Assembly (NCBI RefSeq): GCF_022678645.1
Contig: NZ_JALBWV010000016.1
Location: forward strand, 62,001 to 126,000
From: Saccharopolyspora soli
Lineage (GTDB): Bacteria > Actinomycetota > Actinomycetes > Mycobacteriales > Pseudonocardiaceae
Length of the DNA: 64,000 nt
Direction: 5' to 3'
Part shown: in pieces, positions 25,070-35,478 of the stretch
Layout: the number at the start of each line of letters is the position of its first letter
Numbering within the stretch: the first letter of the stretch is position 1
Notes under the pieces: model-generated
The model's database searches: none
Told to the model about the DNA's origin: nothing
What the model saw: only the letters and a program-made list of their open reading frames with translations
Translations under genes and position numbers: made by a program

Positions 25070-25882
25070 GTGCGCAAACCTGGCCTGGTGGCATCGGACG
25101 TGGACGGAACGCTGCTCGACCCGATGGAGCGGGTGAGCTCGCGCACCGCGCGGACGGTGCGCCGAGTGGTGGCCTCCGGCACGCCGTTCGTGCTGGTCAC
25201 CGGGCGTCCGCCGCGTTGGATGCCGCAGGTGGTCGACGGACTCGGGGTGACCGGCGTGGCCGTGTGCGCGAACGGAGCGGTGCTCTACGACACCGCTGCC
25301 GACAAGGTGCTGCGCAGCCACCCGATCGACCCGATGCTGCTGCACGACGTGTCGCGCGAGCTGCGGCGCGAGCTGCCGGGTTGCGCGTTCGCGGTGGAAC
25401 GGACCACCGACGGTGCGCGGGACCGGCTGCACGAGCAGTTCCTCGCGGAGGCCGACTTTCGCCGGGCGTGGATGAATTCGGACATCCGGGTGGTCGGTAC
25501 CGACGAGCTGACCGGCAAGCCCGCGGTCAAGCTGCTGGTCCTGCACGAGCAGCTGACCAGCGCGGAGATGACCGCGGTGGCCGGTGAGGTGATCGGCTCC
25601 GAGCTGCAGCTGACCTATTCGACCAGCTCCGGGCTGATCGAGCTGTCCGCGGCGGGCGTGGACAAGGCGACCGGGCTGGCGGCGGTTGCCGAGCAGCTCG
25701 GCGTCGACCAGGCCGACGTGATCGCCTTCGGCGACATGCCCAACGACGTGCCGATGCTGGAGTGGGCGGGCCACGGGGTGGCGATGCGCAACGCCCACCC
25801 CGCGGCCCTGGCGGTCGCCGACGAGGTCACCGCCACCAACGCCGAAGACGGCGTGGCCCACCTCCTCGACCGCTGGTGGTGA
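25070..25882 (+). CDS. HAD-IIB (Cof-type) phosphatase
   Basis: A 270-residue cytoplasmic sugar-phosphate-type phosphatase. The nucleophile motif is SDVDGTLLDP (about residues 8-17), the second motif is VLVTGRPPRW, and the late acidic motif is FGDMPNDVPMLEW, with a Lys in VDKATGL before it. The central cap between the motifs is the type IIB fold. The physiological substrate cannot be predicted. GTG 25070 is chosen because homology begins there. A family A repeat starts 5 bases after the stop. Confidence 0.9.
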   Translation: MRKPGLVASDVDGTLLDPMERVSSRTARTVRRVVASGTPFVLVTGRPPRWMPQVVDGLGVTGVAVCANGAVLYDTAADKVLRSHPIDPMLLHDVSRELRRELPGCAFAVERTTDGARDRLHEQFLAEADFRRAWMNSDIRVVGTDELTGKPAVKLLVLHEQLTSAEMTAVAGEVIGSELQLTYSTSSGLIELSAAGVDKATGLAAVAEQLGVDQADVIAFGDMPNDVPMLEWAGHGVAMRNAHPAALAVADEVTATNAEDGVAHLLDRWW

Positions 25883-25886
25883 CGCT

Positions 25887-25928
25887 CGTGAGTGCGCAAC
25901 CGGGCTCCAACCCGGCTACGCACTCACG
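25887..25928. repeat. Family A palindromic repeat, copy 3 (convergent junction)
   Basis: Arms CGTGAGTGCG (25887-25896) and CGCACTCACG (25919-25928) are perfect. The inner AACCGGGCTCCAACCCGG is the same as in the copy at 2883. It lies in the 54-base junction between the convergent HAD phosphatase and amidase genes. Confidence 0.92.
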
Positions 25929-25936
25929 ACCCGTCG

Positions 25937-26971
25937 TCACGGTTGGGCGTCGCGTTGCAGCGTGGTGGCTCGGGACCGGATCGCGCTGAGCTGGTCGTAG
26001 CCGCGTTGACCTGGGCAGGCGGTCTTGCTGACGTCCCGGTGGCCGAAGATCGTCGGCAGCTTGACCTCGGTGCCGGGCGGGAAGTTGGCGTTGTCCGCTG
26101 GCTCGGCGATCAGCGTGGTGCGCCCGTCCGCCGACACGTCCGCGGTGTCCAGCTTCCACGCGCTGATCTTCGCCACCGACTCGACGGTGCTCTTGGACGG
26201 CGCGACGCCGTCGTAGTTGCCCAACATCGCCACCCCGAAGGTGTTGCGGTTGAAGCCCCGCGCGTGGCCGCCGATGACATCGTCGTCCAGCCCGCCAGCG
26301 CGCCCCTCGAAAATCGTGCCGCACTTGTCGACCAACGCGTGGTAACCGATGTCGCCCCACTTCAGCTCGACGGCGTGGTAGTGGTAGATCGCCCGCACGA
26401 TGCCAGCCGACTGGTCGCAGCTGTAGTCGTTGGACTCGGCGGTGTGGTGCACCGTGACGGCCTTGGTCTCGGTGCGCTCCGGTGGCCAGGTCATCAGCTT
26501 CTCGTCGGCGGCCCACTGCGCGCGGCTGACGATCGGCGGCTGACCGGCGATCCGCGACTGGGGCACCGCGCTCGGCCCGTCGCCGGGGTTGATCGCGACG
26601 AGCTCCAGCTCACCGGTCACGTCCGAGCTGCCCCTGGTAGCGCGCACCTGGGCATCGCTGGTGCGGCCGGTCCACAGGGGCTCGCTGGCCTGCGTCGCGT
26701 CGATCGGTTCCAGCGGCGTCCACTGGCCCCATCCGGCGGCGTTTCGGGTCCGCACCTCGATGTGTTCCGGAGCGGCCCCGTGCCAGGTGAGACCGACGAG
26801 GTCAAAAGGGGTGTCGGCATGCACTTCGCGCGTTGCTGCGGAGCGGTCCAGCGGCGCGTCGCGCAACGCGATGTGCGTGCTGGTGGTCTCAGGGACGGAT
26901 GTCGCGTTGGCAGTGGACGGCACGGTGGCGGCCAGCAACAGGGCGATCGGGAAACCCAGCCGGAGACGCAT
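25937..26971 (-). CDS. Secreted PGRP/N-acetylmuramoyl-L-alanine amidase
   Basis: A 344-residue exported peptidoglycan amidase. Signal peptide about 1-23 (RLRLGFPIALLLAATVP, cleavage after TANA), a beta-rich region about 30-150 with a WGQWTPLE motif, then an amidase_2/PGRP domain. Zinc ligands are visible: His in TVHHTAES, and His and Cys in FGHRDVSKTACPG, plus the Tyr of GYHALVD. The ATG is preceded by GAGGT. The domain cleaves the bond between MurNAc and L-Ala. In this wall type it may remodel peptidoglycan at growth sites. Confidence 0.92.
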   Translation of the reverse strand: MRLRLGFPIALLLAATVPSTANATSVPETTSTHIALRDAPLDRSAATREVHADTPFDLVGLTWHGAAPEHIEVRTRNAAGWGQWTPLEPIDATQASEPLWTGRTSDAQVRATRGSSDVTGELELVAINPGDGPSAVPQSRIAGQPPIVSRAQWAADEKLMTWPPERTETKAVTVHHTAESNDYSCDQSAGIVRAIYHYHAVELKWGDIGYHALVDKCGTIFEGRAGGLDDDVIGGHARGFNRNTFGVAMLGNYDGVAPSKSTVESVAKISAWKLDTADVSADGRTTLIAEPADNANFPPGTEVKLPTIFGHRDVSKTACPGQRGYDQLSAIRSRATTLQRDAQP

Positions 26972-27139
26972 TGGCGATACCTCGCTTCCGCGCGGCGGCG
27001 CCGATCCAAAATGGACCAACACCTGGTTCGGGGAAACCTACGAGAGGCGAGTATGCGGCGGGCCCGGATCATCCGCTGGTCAACTGCGCTGGACGAGTGA
27101 CCGCAGTGCCTGTCCGCTGTGGACGATCGGCGGGGCCGG

Positions 27140-28411
27140 TCAGCGGAAGTCGGCCGACGAGACCTGCGCGGGCTCCGCAGCGCCGTGGCCGCGGGGCGGG
27201 AAGCGGTAGTAGGCGATGGCCGCGGCGACCAGGAAGCCGATGCCGATCAGCGTGTAGGCGTTGCCGACGACCTGCTGCGAGAACGTCCAGTCCAGCTCGC
27301 GGTCGTCGGTGTTCGGCAGGTACCACTGCGGTCCGACGAGCACCGTCACCGCGCACAACCCCACGGTCAACAACACGCCGTACCAACGATGCCGCAACGA
27401 CATGGCGAACAGCAGCGCCAGCGTCGGCGCGGCCCACACCCAGTGGTGCGACCACGAGATCGGCGAGACGAGCAGCACCAGCACGGCGTTGAGCATCAAC
27501 GCCAGCGGCACGTTGGCCACTCCCAGCGCATACCGCATGCCGAACACCGCCAGCACGAGCAGCAGCACCGAGCCGGTCAGCCACAGCGAGTTCAGCGCGA
27601 GACCGGTCAGCTCCTGCTTCGCCAGCAAGCTCCGCAACGTGAGGTTGCCCGCGTAGACGGTGCCGAAGGAGTCCCCAGTGGACAGCATCTTGTCCAGCCA
27701 CCAGTCCGCCGAGTCCTTCGGCGCGGCGAGCAATCCGATCAGCACCGTGGCGGCGAAGGTCGCACCGCTGACGGCCATCGCCCGGAAGTCCCGGCGCAGC
27801 AGGAACAGCAGCAAGAACCCCAGCGGGGTCAGCTTGATCGCCGCCGCGATGCCCACCAGCAGCCCGCGTGGCCACCTGGTGCGCGGCAGCAGGCAGTCGG
27901 CCGCGACCAGCGCCATCAGCACCAGGTTGATCTGCCCGTAGTTGATCGTCTCCCGAGCCGGTTCGATCACCGTCAGCCACGGCATCAGCAGCGCGGTGGC
28001 CACCGCCACCTGCCCGGCGCGGGGCGCGAGGTAGCTCGACGAGCGGGCCAACGAATAGGCCGTGACCAGGATCGAGACGTGCGAGAGGACGGCCACCAGC
28101 ACCACCGCACCGTCGGCCGACAGCCAGGTCAGCGGGACGAACAGCAGTGCCGCGAAGGGCGGGTAGATGAACGGCAGGGTGCCGCTGTCCGGCGTCTCCG
28201 GGGTCAGGTCGTCGCCGTACACCTGGTAACCGTTCAGCCACGCGCGGGCACCAAGCCGGTAAATCTCGGTGTCCAGGTAGCCGCGGGTGTCGATCCAGTG
28301 CACGAACCAGATCGCGAGGATCTCGATGATGATCGCCGCTACCAGCAGGTATCGCCCATCACGCGCGCGTGCCAACCCGTTGCTCACCACCTGAGAATCC
28401 GGCGCCCGCAC
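27140..28411 (-). CDS. GT87-family polyprenol-dependent mannosyltransferase-like membrane protein
   Basis: A 423-residue integral membrane protein with about ten or more helices. The acidic first loop DTEIYRLGARAWLNGYQVYG and the YPPFAALLFVPL motif are those of GT-C family 87 (PimE-like alpha-1,2-mannosyltransferases). It probably uses polyprenyl-phosphate-mannose to extend a phosphatidylinositol mannoside, lipoglycan or related envelope glycan; the acceptor is unknown. The start is GTG 28411, or GTG 28390/28387 downstream. It is divergent from glf with 278 bases between, in which I see no gene. Confidence 0.8.
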   Translation of the reverse strand: MRAPDSQVVSNGLARARDGRYLLVAAIIIEILAIWFVHWIDTRGYLDTEIYRLGARAWLNGYQVYGDDLTPETPDSGTLPFIYPPFAALLFVPLTWLSADGAVVLVAVLSHVSILVTAYSLARSSSYLAPRAGQVAVATALLMPWLTVIEPARETINYGQINLVLMALVAADCLLPRTRWPRGLLVGIAAAIKLTPLGFLLLFLLRRDFRAMAVSGATFAATVLIGLLAAPKDSADWWLDKMLSTGDSFGTVYAGNLTLRSLLAKQELTGLALNSLWLTGSVLLLVLAVFGMRYALGVANVPLALMLNAVLVLLVSPISWSHHWVWAAPTLALLFAMSLRHRWYGVLLTVGLCAVTVLVGPQWYLPNTDDRELDWTFSQQVVGNAYTLIGIGFLVAAAIAYYRFPPRGHGAAEPAQVSSADFR

Positions 28412-28632
28412 TCCGGCCGAACACCGGCACGCGGCGCGAGTGGGGCGCGTCGACGCCGGGGGCGATGCTACCGAAACACGACTCGCCAGACGGGTCGCTC
28501 GATGGGTAATAACAATGGTGAATAGCTGCGAACGGTACTCGCTGGGTAACCCGATGTGGCGAGAAATGCCTGATCAAAGGCGGGAAAGGGGCCTACTGAG
28601 GCGATATCGACACTCCTCGTAGCGATGCGTAG

Positions 28633-29877
<1,245 letters not shown>

Positions 29878-29878
29878 C

Positions 29879-31840
29879 GTGACCGACCGGATCCCCCGAG
29901 AGGACCGCTCCGCCGCCGCGGGCGAGAGCAAGCTCAGCGACGTGACCTCGATGCGCTCCGGGACCGCCGACGCGGCGCCCGAACAGGTGCTGCAGCGCGT
30001 CGTCTTCCCACGCGGTGAGGACCCGCTGGACGTGCGCGCGCTGTACATCGACGAGCCCTCGGCGCTGAACAGCTCCGCGACTGTCGTGTCCCGGCGCCGT
30101 CTTGCGGTGCCCGCGCACAGCAAGATCTCGCTCGCGTCCTACTTCAACGCCTTCCCGGCCAGCTACTGGAAGCGTTGGACCAAGGTCGACGAGGTCGTGC
30201 TGCGGCTGAAGGTCAAGGGGGCCGGTCGGCTCGACGTCTACCGCTCGAAGGCCAACGGCGACAGCGTCCACCTGCAGGGCACCCCGGTGGACAGCGCGGA
30301 CTGGACGTCGCTGGAGTTCCGAGTGGCGCTGACGCCGTTCGAGGACGGCGGCTGGATCTGGTTCGACCTGTTCACCAACGACGTCGCGCTGGAGATCGAC
30401 GAGGCGGCCTGGACCACCGACTTGCCGCTGCCCAAGCAGAAGGTGCTGGTCGGCACCACCACGATCCGGCCAGCGGACTGCGTGCTCGCGCTGCAGACGC
30501 TGGGCGAGGACCCGCAGGTGATGGACGTCGTGGAGCGGGTCGTGGTGGCCGACCAGGGCCCGCAGAAGATCCGCGACACCGAGGGCTTCGACGAGGCCGC
30601 CCGGCGGATCGGCGACAAGCTGCACGTGATCGAGCAGGACAACCTCGGCGGTTCCGGCGGCTTCACCAGGGTGATGTACGAGGGCGTCTACAACTCGGAC
30701 GCCGCGCAGGTCATGGTCATCGACGACGACATCGCGCTGGAGCCGGACGGCGTGCTGCGGGCGAACGCGTTCGCCCGCGCGGCCACCCACCCGGTGATCG
30801 TCGGCGGCCAGATGCTCAACCTGCAGGCCCGCTCGCGGCTGCACACCATGGGTGAGGTGGTCGACCTCGTGCAGGGCATCTGGCGGGCCGCGCCGGGCGC
30901 GGTCACCGACCACGACTTCGCGCGGAAACCGCTGCGCAAGTCCACCAAGCTGCACCAGCGCGTCCACTCCACCTACAACGGCTGGTGGATGTGCCTGTTC
31001 CCGCGCGAGGTCATCGAGCGCACCGGGCTGCCGCTGCCGCTGTTCATCAAGCACGACGACTCGGAGTACTCGCTGCGTGCGGGCGGCCACGGGTTCCCGA
31101 CGGTGACGCTGCCGGGCGCGGCGATCTGGCACATGCCGTGGACCGACAAGAACGACGCCACCGACTGGACCGCGTACTTCCACACCCGCAACCGGCTGAT
31201 CCTGGCCGCGCTGCACAGCCCGGAGGAAGTCAAGACCAACATCATCAAGCAGGGCCTCAAGCTCACCCTCCGGCACCTGCTGTCGATGGAGTACTCGACG
31301 GTCGCGGTGCAGCAGAAGGCGATCGAGGACTTCATGGCGGGCCCGGACGGCCTGTTCGACAGCCTGCGGACAGCGCTGCCGGACGTGCGCGAGCTGCGCA
31401 AGGACTACGCCGACGCCAAGACGCTGCCGTCGGCCCGCGAGTTCCCGCCGCCGTCGGCGGACCCGATCATGGCCGAGGGCCTGCTCAAGCCGCCGGTGAA
31501 TCCGGCGGTGATCGCGGCGCGCGCGTCGAAGGCGCTGCTGCACAACCTCAAGGAGCCGTCGAAGACGGCCACGGACCGCCCGCAGCTGAACGTACCGGCC
31601 GCCAGTGCCCGGTGGTTCCTGCTGGGCAACCTGGACAGCGCGACCGTGTCGAACGCCGACGGCAGCGGGGTGGCATTCCGCCGCCGCGACCCGGAGGAGT
31701 TCCGGCGGCTCGGCATGCGCGCGCTTGCGAACTACAAGCGGTTGGGCCAGGAATGGGCCCGGCTGCGGGCCGCCTACCGCACGGCGTTGCCCGAGCTGAC
31801 CAGCGCGGAGACCTGGAAGCAGGTCTTCGACCAGAAGTGA
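29879..31840 (+). CDS. glfT2: Galactofuranosyltransferase GlfT2
   Basis: Polymerises the alternating beta-1,5/beta-1,6 galactofuran chain of arabinogalactan. It has 653 residues: an N-terminal beta-barrel (to about 190), a GT-A domain with the metal motif DDD at 282-284 (VIDDDIALEPD), catalytic Asp393/Asp394 in KHDDSEYS and metal-ligand His418 in AIWHMPW, then a C-terminal helical bundle. These match the known GlfT2 residues Asp256/258, Asp372 and His396 with a near-constant offset. The GTG start 1 base after the glf stop has GGAGG inside the end of glf. Membrane association is peripheral. Confidence 0.95.
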   Translation: MTDRIPREDRSAAAGESKLSDVTSMRSGTADAAPEQVLQRVVFPRGEDPLDVRALYIDEPSALNSSATVVSRRRLAVPAHSKISLASYFNAFPASYWKRWTKVDEVVLRLKVKGAGRLDVYRSKANGDSVHLQGTPVDSADWTSLEFRVALTPFEDGGWIWFDLFTNDVALEIDEAAWTTDLPLPKQKVLVGTTTIRPADCVLALQTLGEDPQVMDVVERVVVADQGPQKIRDTEGFDEAARRIGDKLHVIEQDNLGGSGGFTRVMYEGVYNSDAAQVMVIDDDIALEPDGVLRANAFARAATHPVIVGGQMLNLQARSRLHTMGEVVDLVQGIWRAAPGAVTDHDFARKPLRKSTKLHQRVHSTYNGWWMCLFPREVIERTGLPLPLFIKHDDSEYSLRAGGHGFPTVTLPGAAIWHMPWTDKNDATDWTAYFHTRNRLILAALHSPEEVKTNIIKQGLKLTLRHLLSMEYSTVAVQQKAIEDFMAGPDGLFDSLRTALPDVRELRKDYADAKTLPSAREFPPPSADPIMAEGLLKPPVNPAVIAARASKALLHNLKEPSKTATDRPQLNVPAASARWFLLGNLDSATVSNADGSGVAFRRRDPEEFRRLGMRALANYKRLGQEWARLRAAYRTALPELTSAETWKQVFDQK

Positions 31841-31862
31841 CCCCGACTTTTCCGGAGACGAT

Positions 31863-32444
31863 GTGGCAGAGCTGACGACGGCGACCGCCCCCGAAGAACC
31901 GGTCGCCGCACACGCCGACGAAGCACCCGCGGCCGTCACCCCCGAGACCGTCGCACTGCGCAGGGTGCAGGGCGTGTTGGCAAAACCAGCAGTGGTCAAG
32001 ACCGCGCAGGCGATGTCGCTGTTCGGCGAGCACGCTGGCGGCTGGCTGGCCATCGGCGCGGTCGGCGCACTGGTGGACCGCAAGCGCCGCGGCGAGTGGC
32101 TCACCGCCGCCGCCGGGGTCGCCGTCGCGCACGGGGCCTCGATCGCGGTCAAGCGGGTGGTGCGTCGGCGTCGGCCGTCCGACCCGGATGTGCAGGTCCT
32201 GGTGGGCACGCCGAGCCAGTTGAGCTTCCCGTCCTCGCACGCGACGTCCACGACGGCCGCCGCGGTGCTCTACGGCGGGTTGGTGGGCAAGAAGCTGACC
32301 CCGGCGCTGGTACCGCCGATGATGGTCAGCCGACTTGTCCTGGGGGTTCATTATCCGAGCGATGTGGTCGCCGGCTCGGCGCTCGGCGGTGCCGTGGCGT
32401 GGGGCGTGCGGCGATTCATGAGACGGCGGAGGAACCGTGCCTGA
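31863..32444 (+). CDS. PAP2-family decaprenylphosphoryl-5-phosphoribose phosphatase-like protein
   Basis: A 193-residue membrane phosphatase. The PAP2 motifs are spread as KRVVRRRRP (first), PSSHATS (second) and SRLVLGVHYPSDVVAGS (third), with about four hydrophobic segments. By its place between glfT2 and ubiA, and by comparison with Rv3807c, it should remove the 5-phosphate from decaprenylphosphoryl-phosphoribose. GTG 31863 has a GGAG site. Its stop lies 8 bases inside the next gene, so translation is coupled. Confidence 0.88.
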   Translation: MAELTTATAPEEPVAAHADEAPAAVTPETVALRRVQGVLAKPAVVKTAQAMSLFGEHAGGWLAIGAVGALVDRKRRGEWLTAAAGVAVAHGASIAVKRVVRRRRPSDPDVQVLVGTPSQLSFPSSHATSTTAAAVLYGGLVGKKLTPALVPPMMVSRLVLGVHYPSDVVAGSALGGAVAWGVRRFMRRRRNRA

Positions 32445-33639
32445 CAACAAGCAACCCGAGGCCGACGTAGCTCCGGTCGAGGCCGATACGACGAGCAGCA
32501 ACGGCGCCGGGGTCGGCGAAGCCGTGCTGACGGAGCCGGACGAGTCCCGCGCGAATGGCGCCAAGACCGACGCCGGTAAGTCCGGGGACGTCGTCGAGTC
32601 CGGCTCCGAGGATGCGACCAAGCAGGCGGAGGTCGAAGCGGACGCGGAAGGCACCATCGGTGCCGAGTTCGGCGACGAGGTGCTGGAGGCCGAGCCGAAG
32701 AAGTCCGACGACATCAAGGACAAGTCCTCGGACGCCTACCACGCGAAGGTGACCGCGAAGGCGGGCACCACGGCGGGCCTGGTCACCGGCCTGGTCAAGG
32801 AGCTGCGCCCCAAGCAGTGGGTGAAGAACGTCCTGGTGCTGGCCGTGCCGTTCGCGGCGGGCGAGATCCTGGACCCGGTCGTGCTGGGGCACGCGGTCAT
32901 CGCGTTCATCGTGTTCTCGATGGCCGCGTCCGGCATCTACTTCGTCAACGACGCCATCGATGTCGAGGCCGACCGGCAGCACCCGACGAAGCGCAACCGG
33001 CCGATCGCGGCGGGCCTGATCCCGGTGCCGATCGCGTACGCGGTGTGCGCCGTGCTGCTCGGCGGTTCGCTGCTGATCTCGGGTCTGACCAGCTTGCAGC
33101 TGCTCGTGGTGATGGCGGTCTACATCCTGGTGCAGCTGGGTTACTGCTTCGGCCTGAAGCACCAGCCGGTGATCGACCTGTGCATCGTGGCGTCCGGCTT
33201 CCTGCTGCGCGCCATCGCCGGTGGTGCCGCCGCGAACCTGGTGATCACGCAGTGGTTCTACCTGATCGTGGCGTTCGGCTCGCTGTTCATGGTGGCGGGC
33301 AAGCGCTATGCCGAGGTGAAGCTGGCGATGGAGACCGGCGCGAAGATCCGCAAGTCGCTGAAGGCGTACTCGCCGTCCTACCTGCGGTTCGTGTGGGCCA
33401 TCGCGGCGGCGATCACGATCATGTGCTACGCCCTGTGGGCGTACGACATCCGGGAGTTCGAGCCGTCCCGCTGGGGCCTGATCTCGATCATCCCGATGGT
33501 CGTCGCGATCCTGCGGTACGCGGTGGACATCGACAAGGGAGTGGCGGGCGAACCCGAGGAAGTGGTCCTCAAGGACAAGGTCCTGATGGTCCTGGGCTTG
33601 ATCCTCGCAGGCTGCCTGTTCCTGGCGTTCTACCTGTAA
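32437..33639 (+). CDS. ubiA: Decaprenyl-phosphate phosphoribosyltransferase (UbiA superfamily)
   Basis: Transfers 5-phosphoribose from PRPP to decaprenyl phosphate, the first committed step to the arabinose donor. It has 400 residues. The catalytic core (about 112-400) has nine or so helices, the Mg-binding motif NDAIDVEADRQHPTKRNRPI and a second acidic loop near AYDIREFEP. Residues 1-105 are an unusual acidic, Ala/Glu/Asp/Ser-rich and probably disordered extension not found in the short Rv3806c-type enzyme. The core begins at VKELRPKQWVKNVL. The GTG start overlaps the PAP2 gene. A perfect terminator follows. Confidence 0.93.
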   Translation: MPDNKQPEADVAPVEADTTSSNGAGVGEAVLTEPDESRANGAKTDAGKSGDVVESGSEDATKQAEVEADAEGTIGAEFGDEVLEAEPKKSDDIKDKSSDAYHAKVTAKAGTTAGLVTGLVKELRPKQWVKNVLVLAVPFAAGEILDPVVLGHAVIAFIVFSMAASGIYFVNDAIDVEADRQHPTKRNRPIAAGLIPVPIAYAVCAVLLGGSLLISGLTSLQLLVVMAVYILVQLGYCFGLKHQPVIDLCIVASGFLLRAIAGGAAANLVITQWFYLIVAFGSLFMVAGKRYAEVKLAMETGAKIRKSLKAYSPSYLRFVWAIAAAITIMCYALWAYDIREFEPSRWGLISIIPMVVAILRYAVDIDKGVAGEPEEVVLKDKVLMVLGLILAGCLFLAFYL

Positions 33640-33650
33640 GACGACGCACC

Positions 33651-33683
33651 AGCGCCCCCGACCGCATTCCGGTCGGGGGCGCT
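33651..33683 (+). terminator. Terminator of the glf-glfT2-PAP2-ubiA operon
   Basis: AGCGCCCCCGACCG (33651-33664) and CGGTCGGGGGCGCT (33670-33683) form a perfect 14-bp stem with a 5-base loop, 11 bases after the ubiA stop. A TGTCGTTGTTG stretch follows in place of a U-tract. Confidence 0.9.
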
Positions 33684-33741
33684 GTCGTTGTTGCTGGACT
33701 GGGCTTGAAAAAGGGACGTATTGCGCGCTGAGGTACAGGTT

Positions 33742-33763
33742 GTTCATTTCTTGATCACCGGGA
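33742..33763 (+). promoter_or_regulatory. Candidate PHO box upstream of phoD
   Basis: GTTCATTTCTT (33742-33752) and GATCACCGGGA (33753-33763) are two adjacent 11-base units that fit the Streptomyces PhoP direct-repeat pattern (G-T/G-TCAYYYR-C/G-G) with a few mismatches. A third, weaker unit, CTTCACCGTTC, is at 33775. They precede phoD, a known phosphate-regulon gene in Streptomyces. The call rests on pattern only. Confidence 0.4.
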
Positions 33764-33827
33764 AGGCAGCGGGTCTTCACCGTTCGGGGTAAGAGTTTGG
33801 ACATTTCCCCGAATTCTGGAGGTCGTT

Positions 33828-35402
33828 GTGCCTGAACCCACCACCGTCTCGCGGCGCAGCGTGCTGCTGGGCGGAACCCTGGTCGGTGCTGCCACACTGT
33901 CCACTGTGGCTTCTTTCCCCGCGGCGGCGCTGCCCGGAGCCGGTGCGGCCCGGCGCGGCGAGGTCTTCACCCTTGGCGTCGCATCCGGTGATCCCGCGCC
34001 CGACGGCGTCGTGCTGTGGACTCGGCTGGCGACGAATCCGCTGGCCGAGGACGGCATGGGGGGCATGCCGAACAAGGCCCTGCCGGTGCAGTGGGAGGTC
34101 GCCGAGGACGAGCAGTTCAAGCGCGTCGTGCGGCGCGGCGAGGCGCAGGCCGCGCCCGAGTTGGGCCACAGCGTGCACGTCGAGCTGGCCGGGCTGCGCC
34201 CGGACCGCGAGTACTTCTACCGCTTCCACGCCGAGGGCTCGGTCTCGCCCACCGGCCGCACCCGCACCACCCCGTTGCCCGGCGCACTGACCAGCCTGTC
34301 GATGGCGTTCGCGTCCTGCGCGCAGTACGAGCACGGCTACTTCACCGCCTACCGGCACCTCGGCGAGGAGCACCCCGACCTGGTGCTGCACCTGGGCGAC
34401 TACCAGTACGAGTACCAGGCGGGCGATTACGTCGCGCCGGGTGGCAACCCGCGCGACCACGCCGGGCCGGAGACCGAGACGCTGGCCAACTACCGGCAGC
34501 GGCACGCCCAGTACAAGTCCGACCCGGACCTGCAGTTCGCGCACTCGATGGCGCCATGGGTCGTGGTGTGGGACGACCACGAGGTGGACAACAACTGGGC
34601 CGACGAGATCTACGAGAAGCCGGAGATCCCGCAGCCGGACTTCCTGGCGCGCCGCAAGGCTGCTTTCCAGGCGTACTACGAGAACATGCCGTTGCGCCGC
34701 GCGCAGGTCCCGCACGGCATCGACCTGCGGCTGTACCGCCGGGTCCAATGGGGACGGTTGGCGACCTTCCACATGCTCGACACCCGCCAGTACCGCGACG
34801 ACCAGGTCGGCGGCGACAAGTTCCCGAACGACGACCCGGCCCGCCTCGACCCGAAGCGCAGCCTGACCGGTGCGGAGCAGGAACGCTGGTTGCTGCAGGG
34901 CCTGCGGAGCTCGAAGGCCACCTGGGACGTGCTCGGCCAGCAAGTCATGTTCGCCCCGATCGACTACGCCAACGGCGAGACCAAGGCGTACAACCCGGAC
35001 GCCTGGGACGGCTACGTCGGCTCCCGGCAGCGCGTCATCCAGGGCTGGGAGCAGGCGAAGGTCCGCAACCCCGTGGTGCTGACCGGTGACGTGCACAGCA
35101 ACTGGGCCAACGACATCCACGACGGCGACGCGGTGGTGGGCACCGAGCTGACCACCACCTCGATCACCAGCGGCGGCGACGGCTCGGCGAACCTGACGGA
35201 CAAGGAGAAGGCGTACCTGGCGGAGAACCCGCACGTCCGGCTGTACAACAACCAGCGCGGCTACATCCGCACCAAGTTCACCGCGGGTGAGCTGCGCGCG
35301 GACTACCGGGTCGTCCCGTACGTCTCGAAGCCGGGAGCCCCGGTGGAAACCCTCGCCTCCTTCGTCGTCGAAGACGGCGAACCCGGTCTGCACGAAGCCT
35401 GA
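33828..35402 (+). CDS. phoD: PhoD-family alkaline phosphatase/phosphodiesterase, Tat-exported
   Basis: A 524-residue secreted phosphomonoesterase/diesterase for phosphate scavenging. The Tat signal SRRSVLLGGTLVGAATLSTV is at residues 8-27, with a PhoD N-terminal domain to about 125. The metallophosphatase core follows: GDYQYEYQ, the PhoD signature VVWDDHEVDNNWAD and the late metal-binding GDVHSNW. These residues usually bind Ca and Fe. The GTG start has GGAGGT before it. A PHO-box-like repeat upstream suggests control by PhoP. It is monocistronic: a terminator lies before it and a family B hairpin after it. Confidence 0.93.
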   Translation: MPEPTTVSRRSVLLGGTLVGAATLSTVASFPAAALPGAGAARRGEVFTLGVASGDPAPDGVVLWTRLATNPLAEDGMGGMPNKALPVQWEVAEDEQFKRVVRRGEAQAAPELGHSVHVELAGLRPDREYFYRFHAEGSVSPTGRTRTTPLPGALTSLSMAFASCAQYEHGYFTAYRHLGEEHPDLVLHLGDYQYEYQAGDYVAPGGNPRDHAGPETETLANYRQRHAQYKSDPDLQFAHSMAPWVVVWDDHEVDNNWADEIYEKPEIPQPDFLARRKAAFQAYYENMPLRRAQVPHGIDLRLYRRVQWGRLATFHMLDTRQYRDDQVGGDKFPNDDPARLDPKRSLTGAEQERWLLQGLRSSKATWDVLGQQVMFAPIDYANGETKAYNPDAWDGYVGSRQRVIQGWEQAKVRNPVVLTGDVHSNWANDIHDGDAVVGTELTTTSITSGGDGSANLTDKEKAYLAENPHVRLYNNQRGYIRTKFTAGELRADYRVVPYVSKPGAPVETLASFVVEDGEPGLHEA

Positions 35403-35429
35403 CCCCGACCTTCCCGTCACCCGGGTGGG

Positions 35430-35461
35430 GCTGTGGCAATTTCTCGTGAAATTGCCACAGC
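35430..35461. repeat. Family B palindrome, copy 8, acting as convergent-junction hairpin
   Basis: GCTGTGGCAATTTC (35430-35443) and GAAATTGCCACAGC (35448-35461) are perfect 14-bp arms around TCGT. It lies between the convergent phoD and oxidoreductase genes and is well placed as a bidirectional terminator. It is the only family B copy in a convergent junction. Confidence 0.9.
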
Positions 35462-35478
35462 TCCATCGCCTGGGTGAC

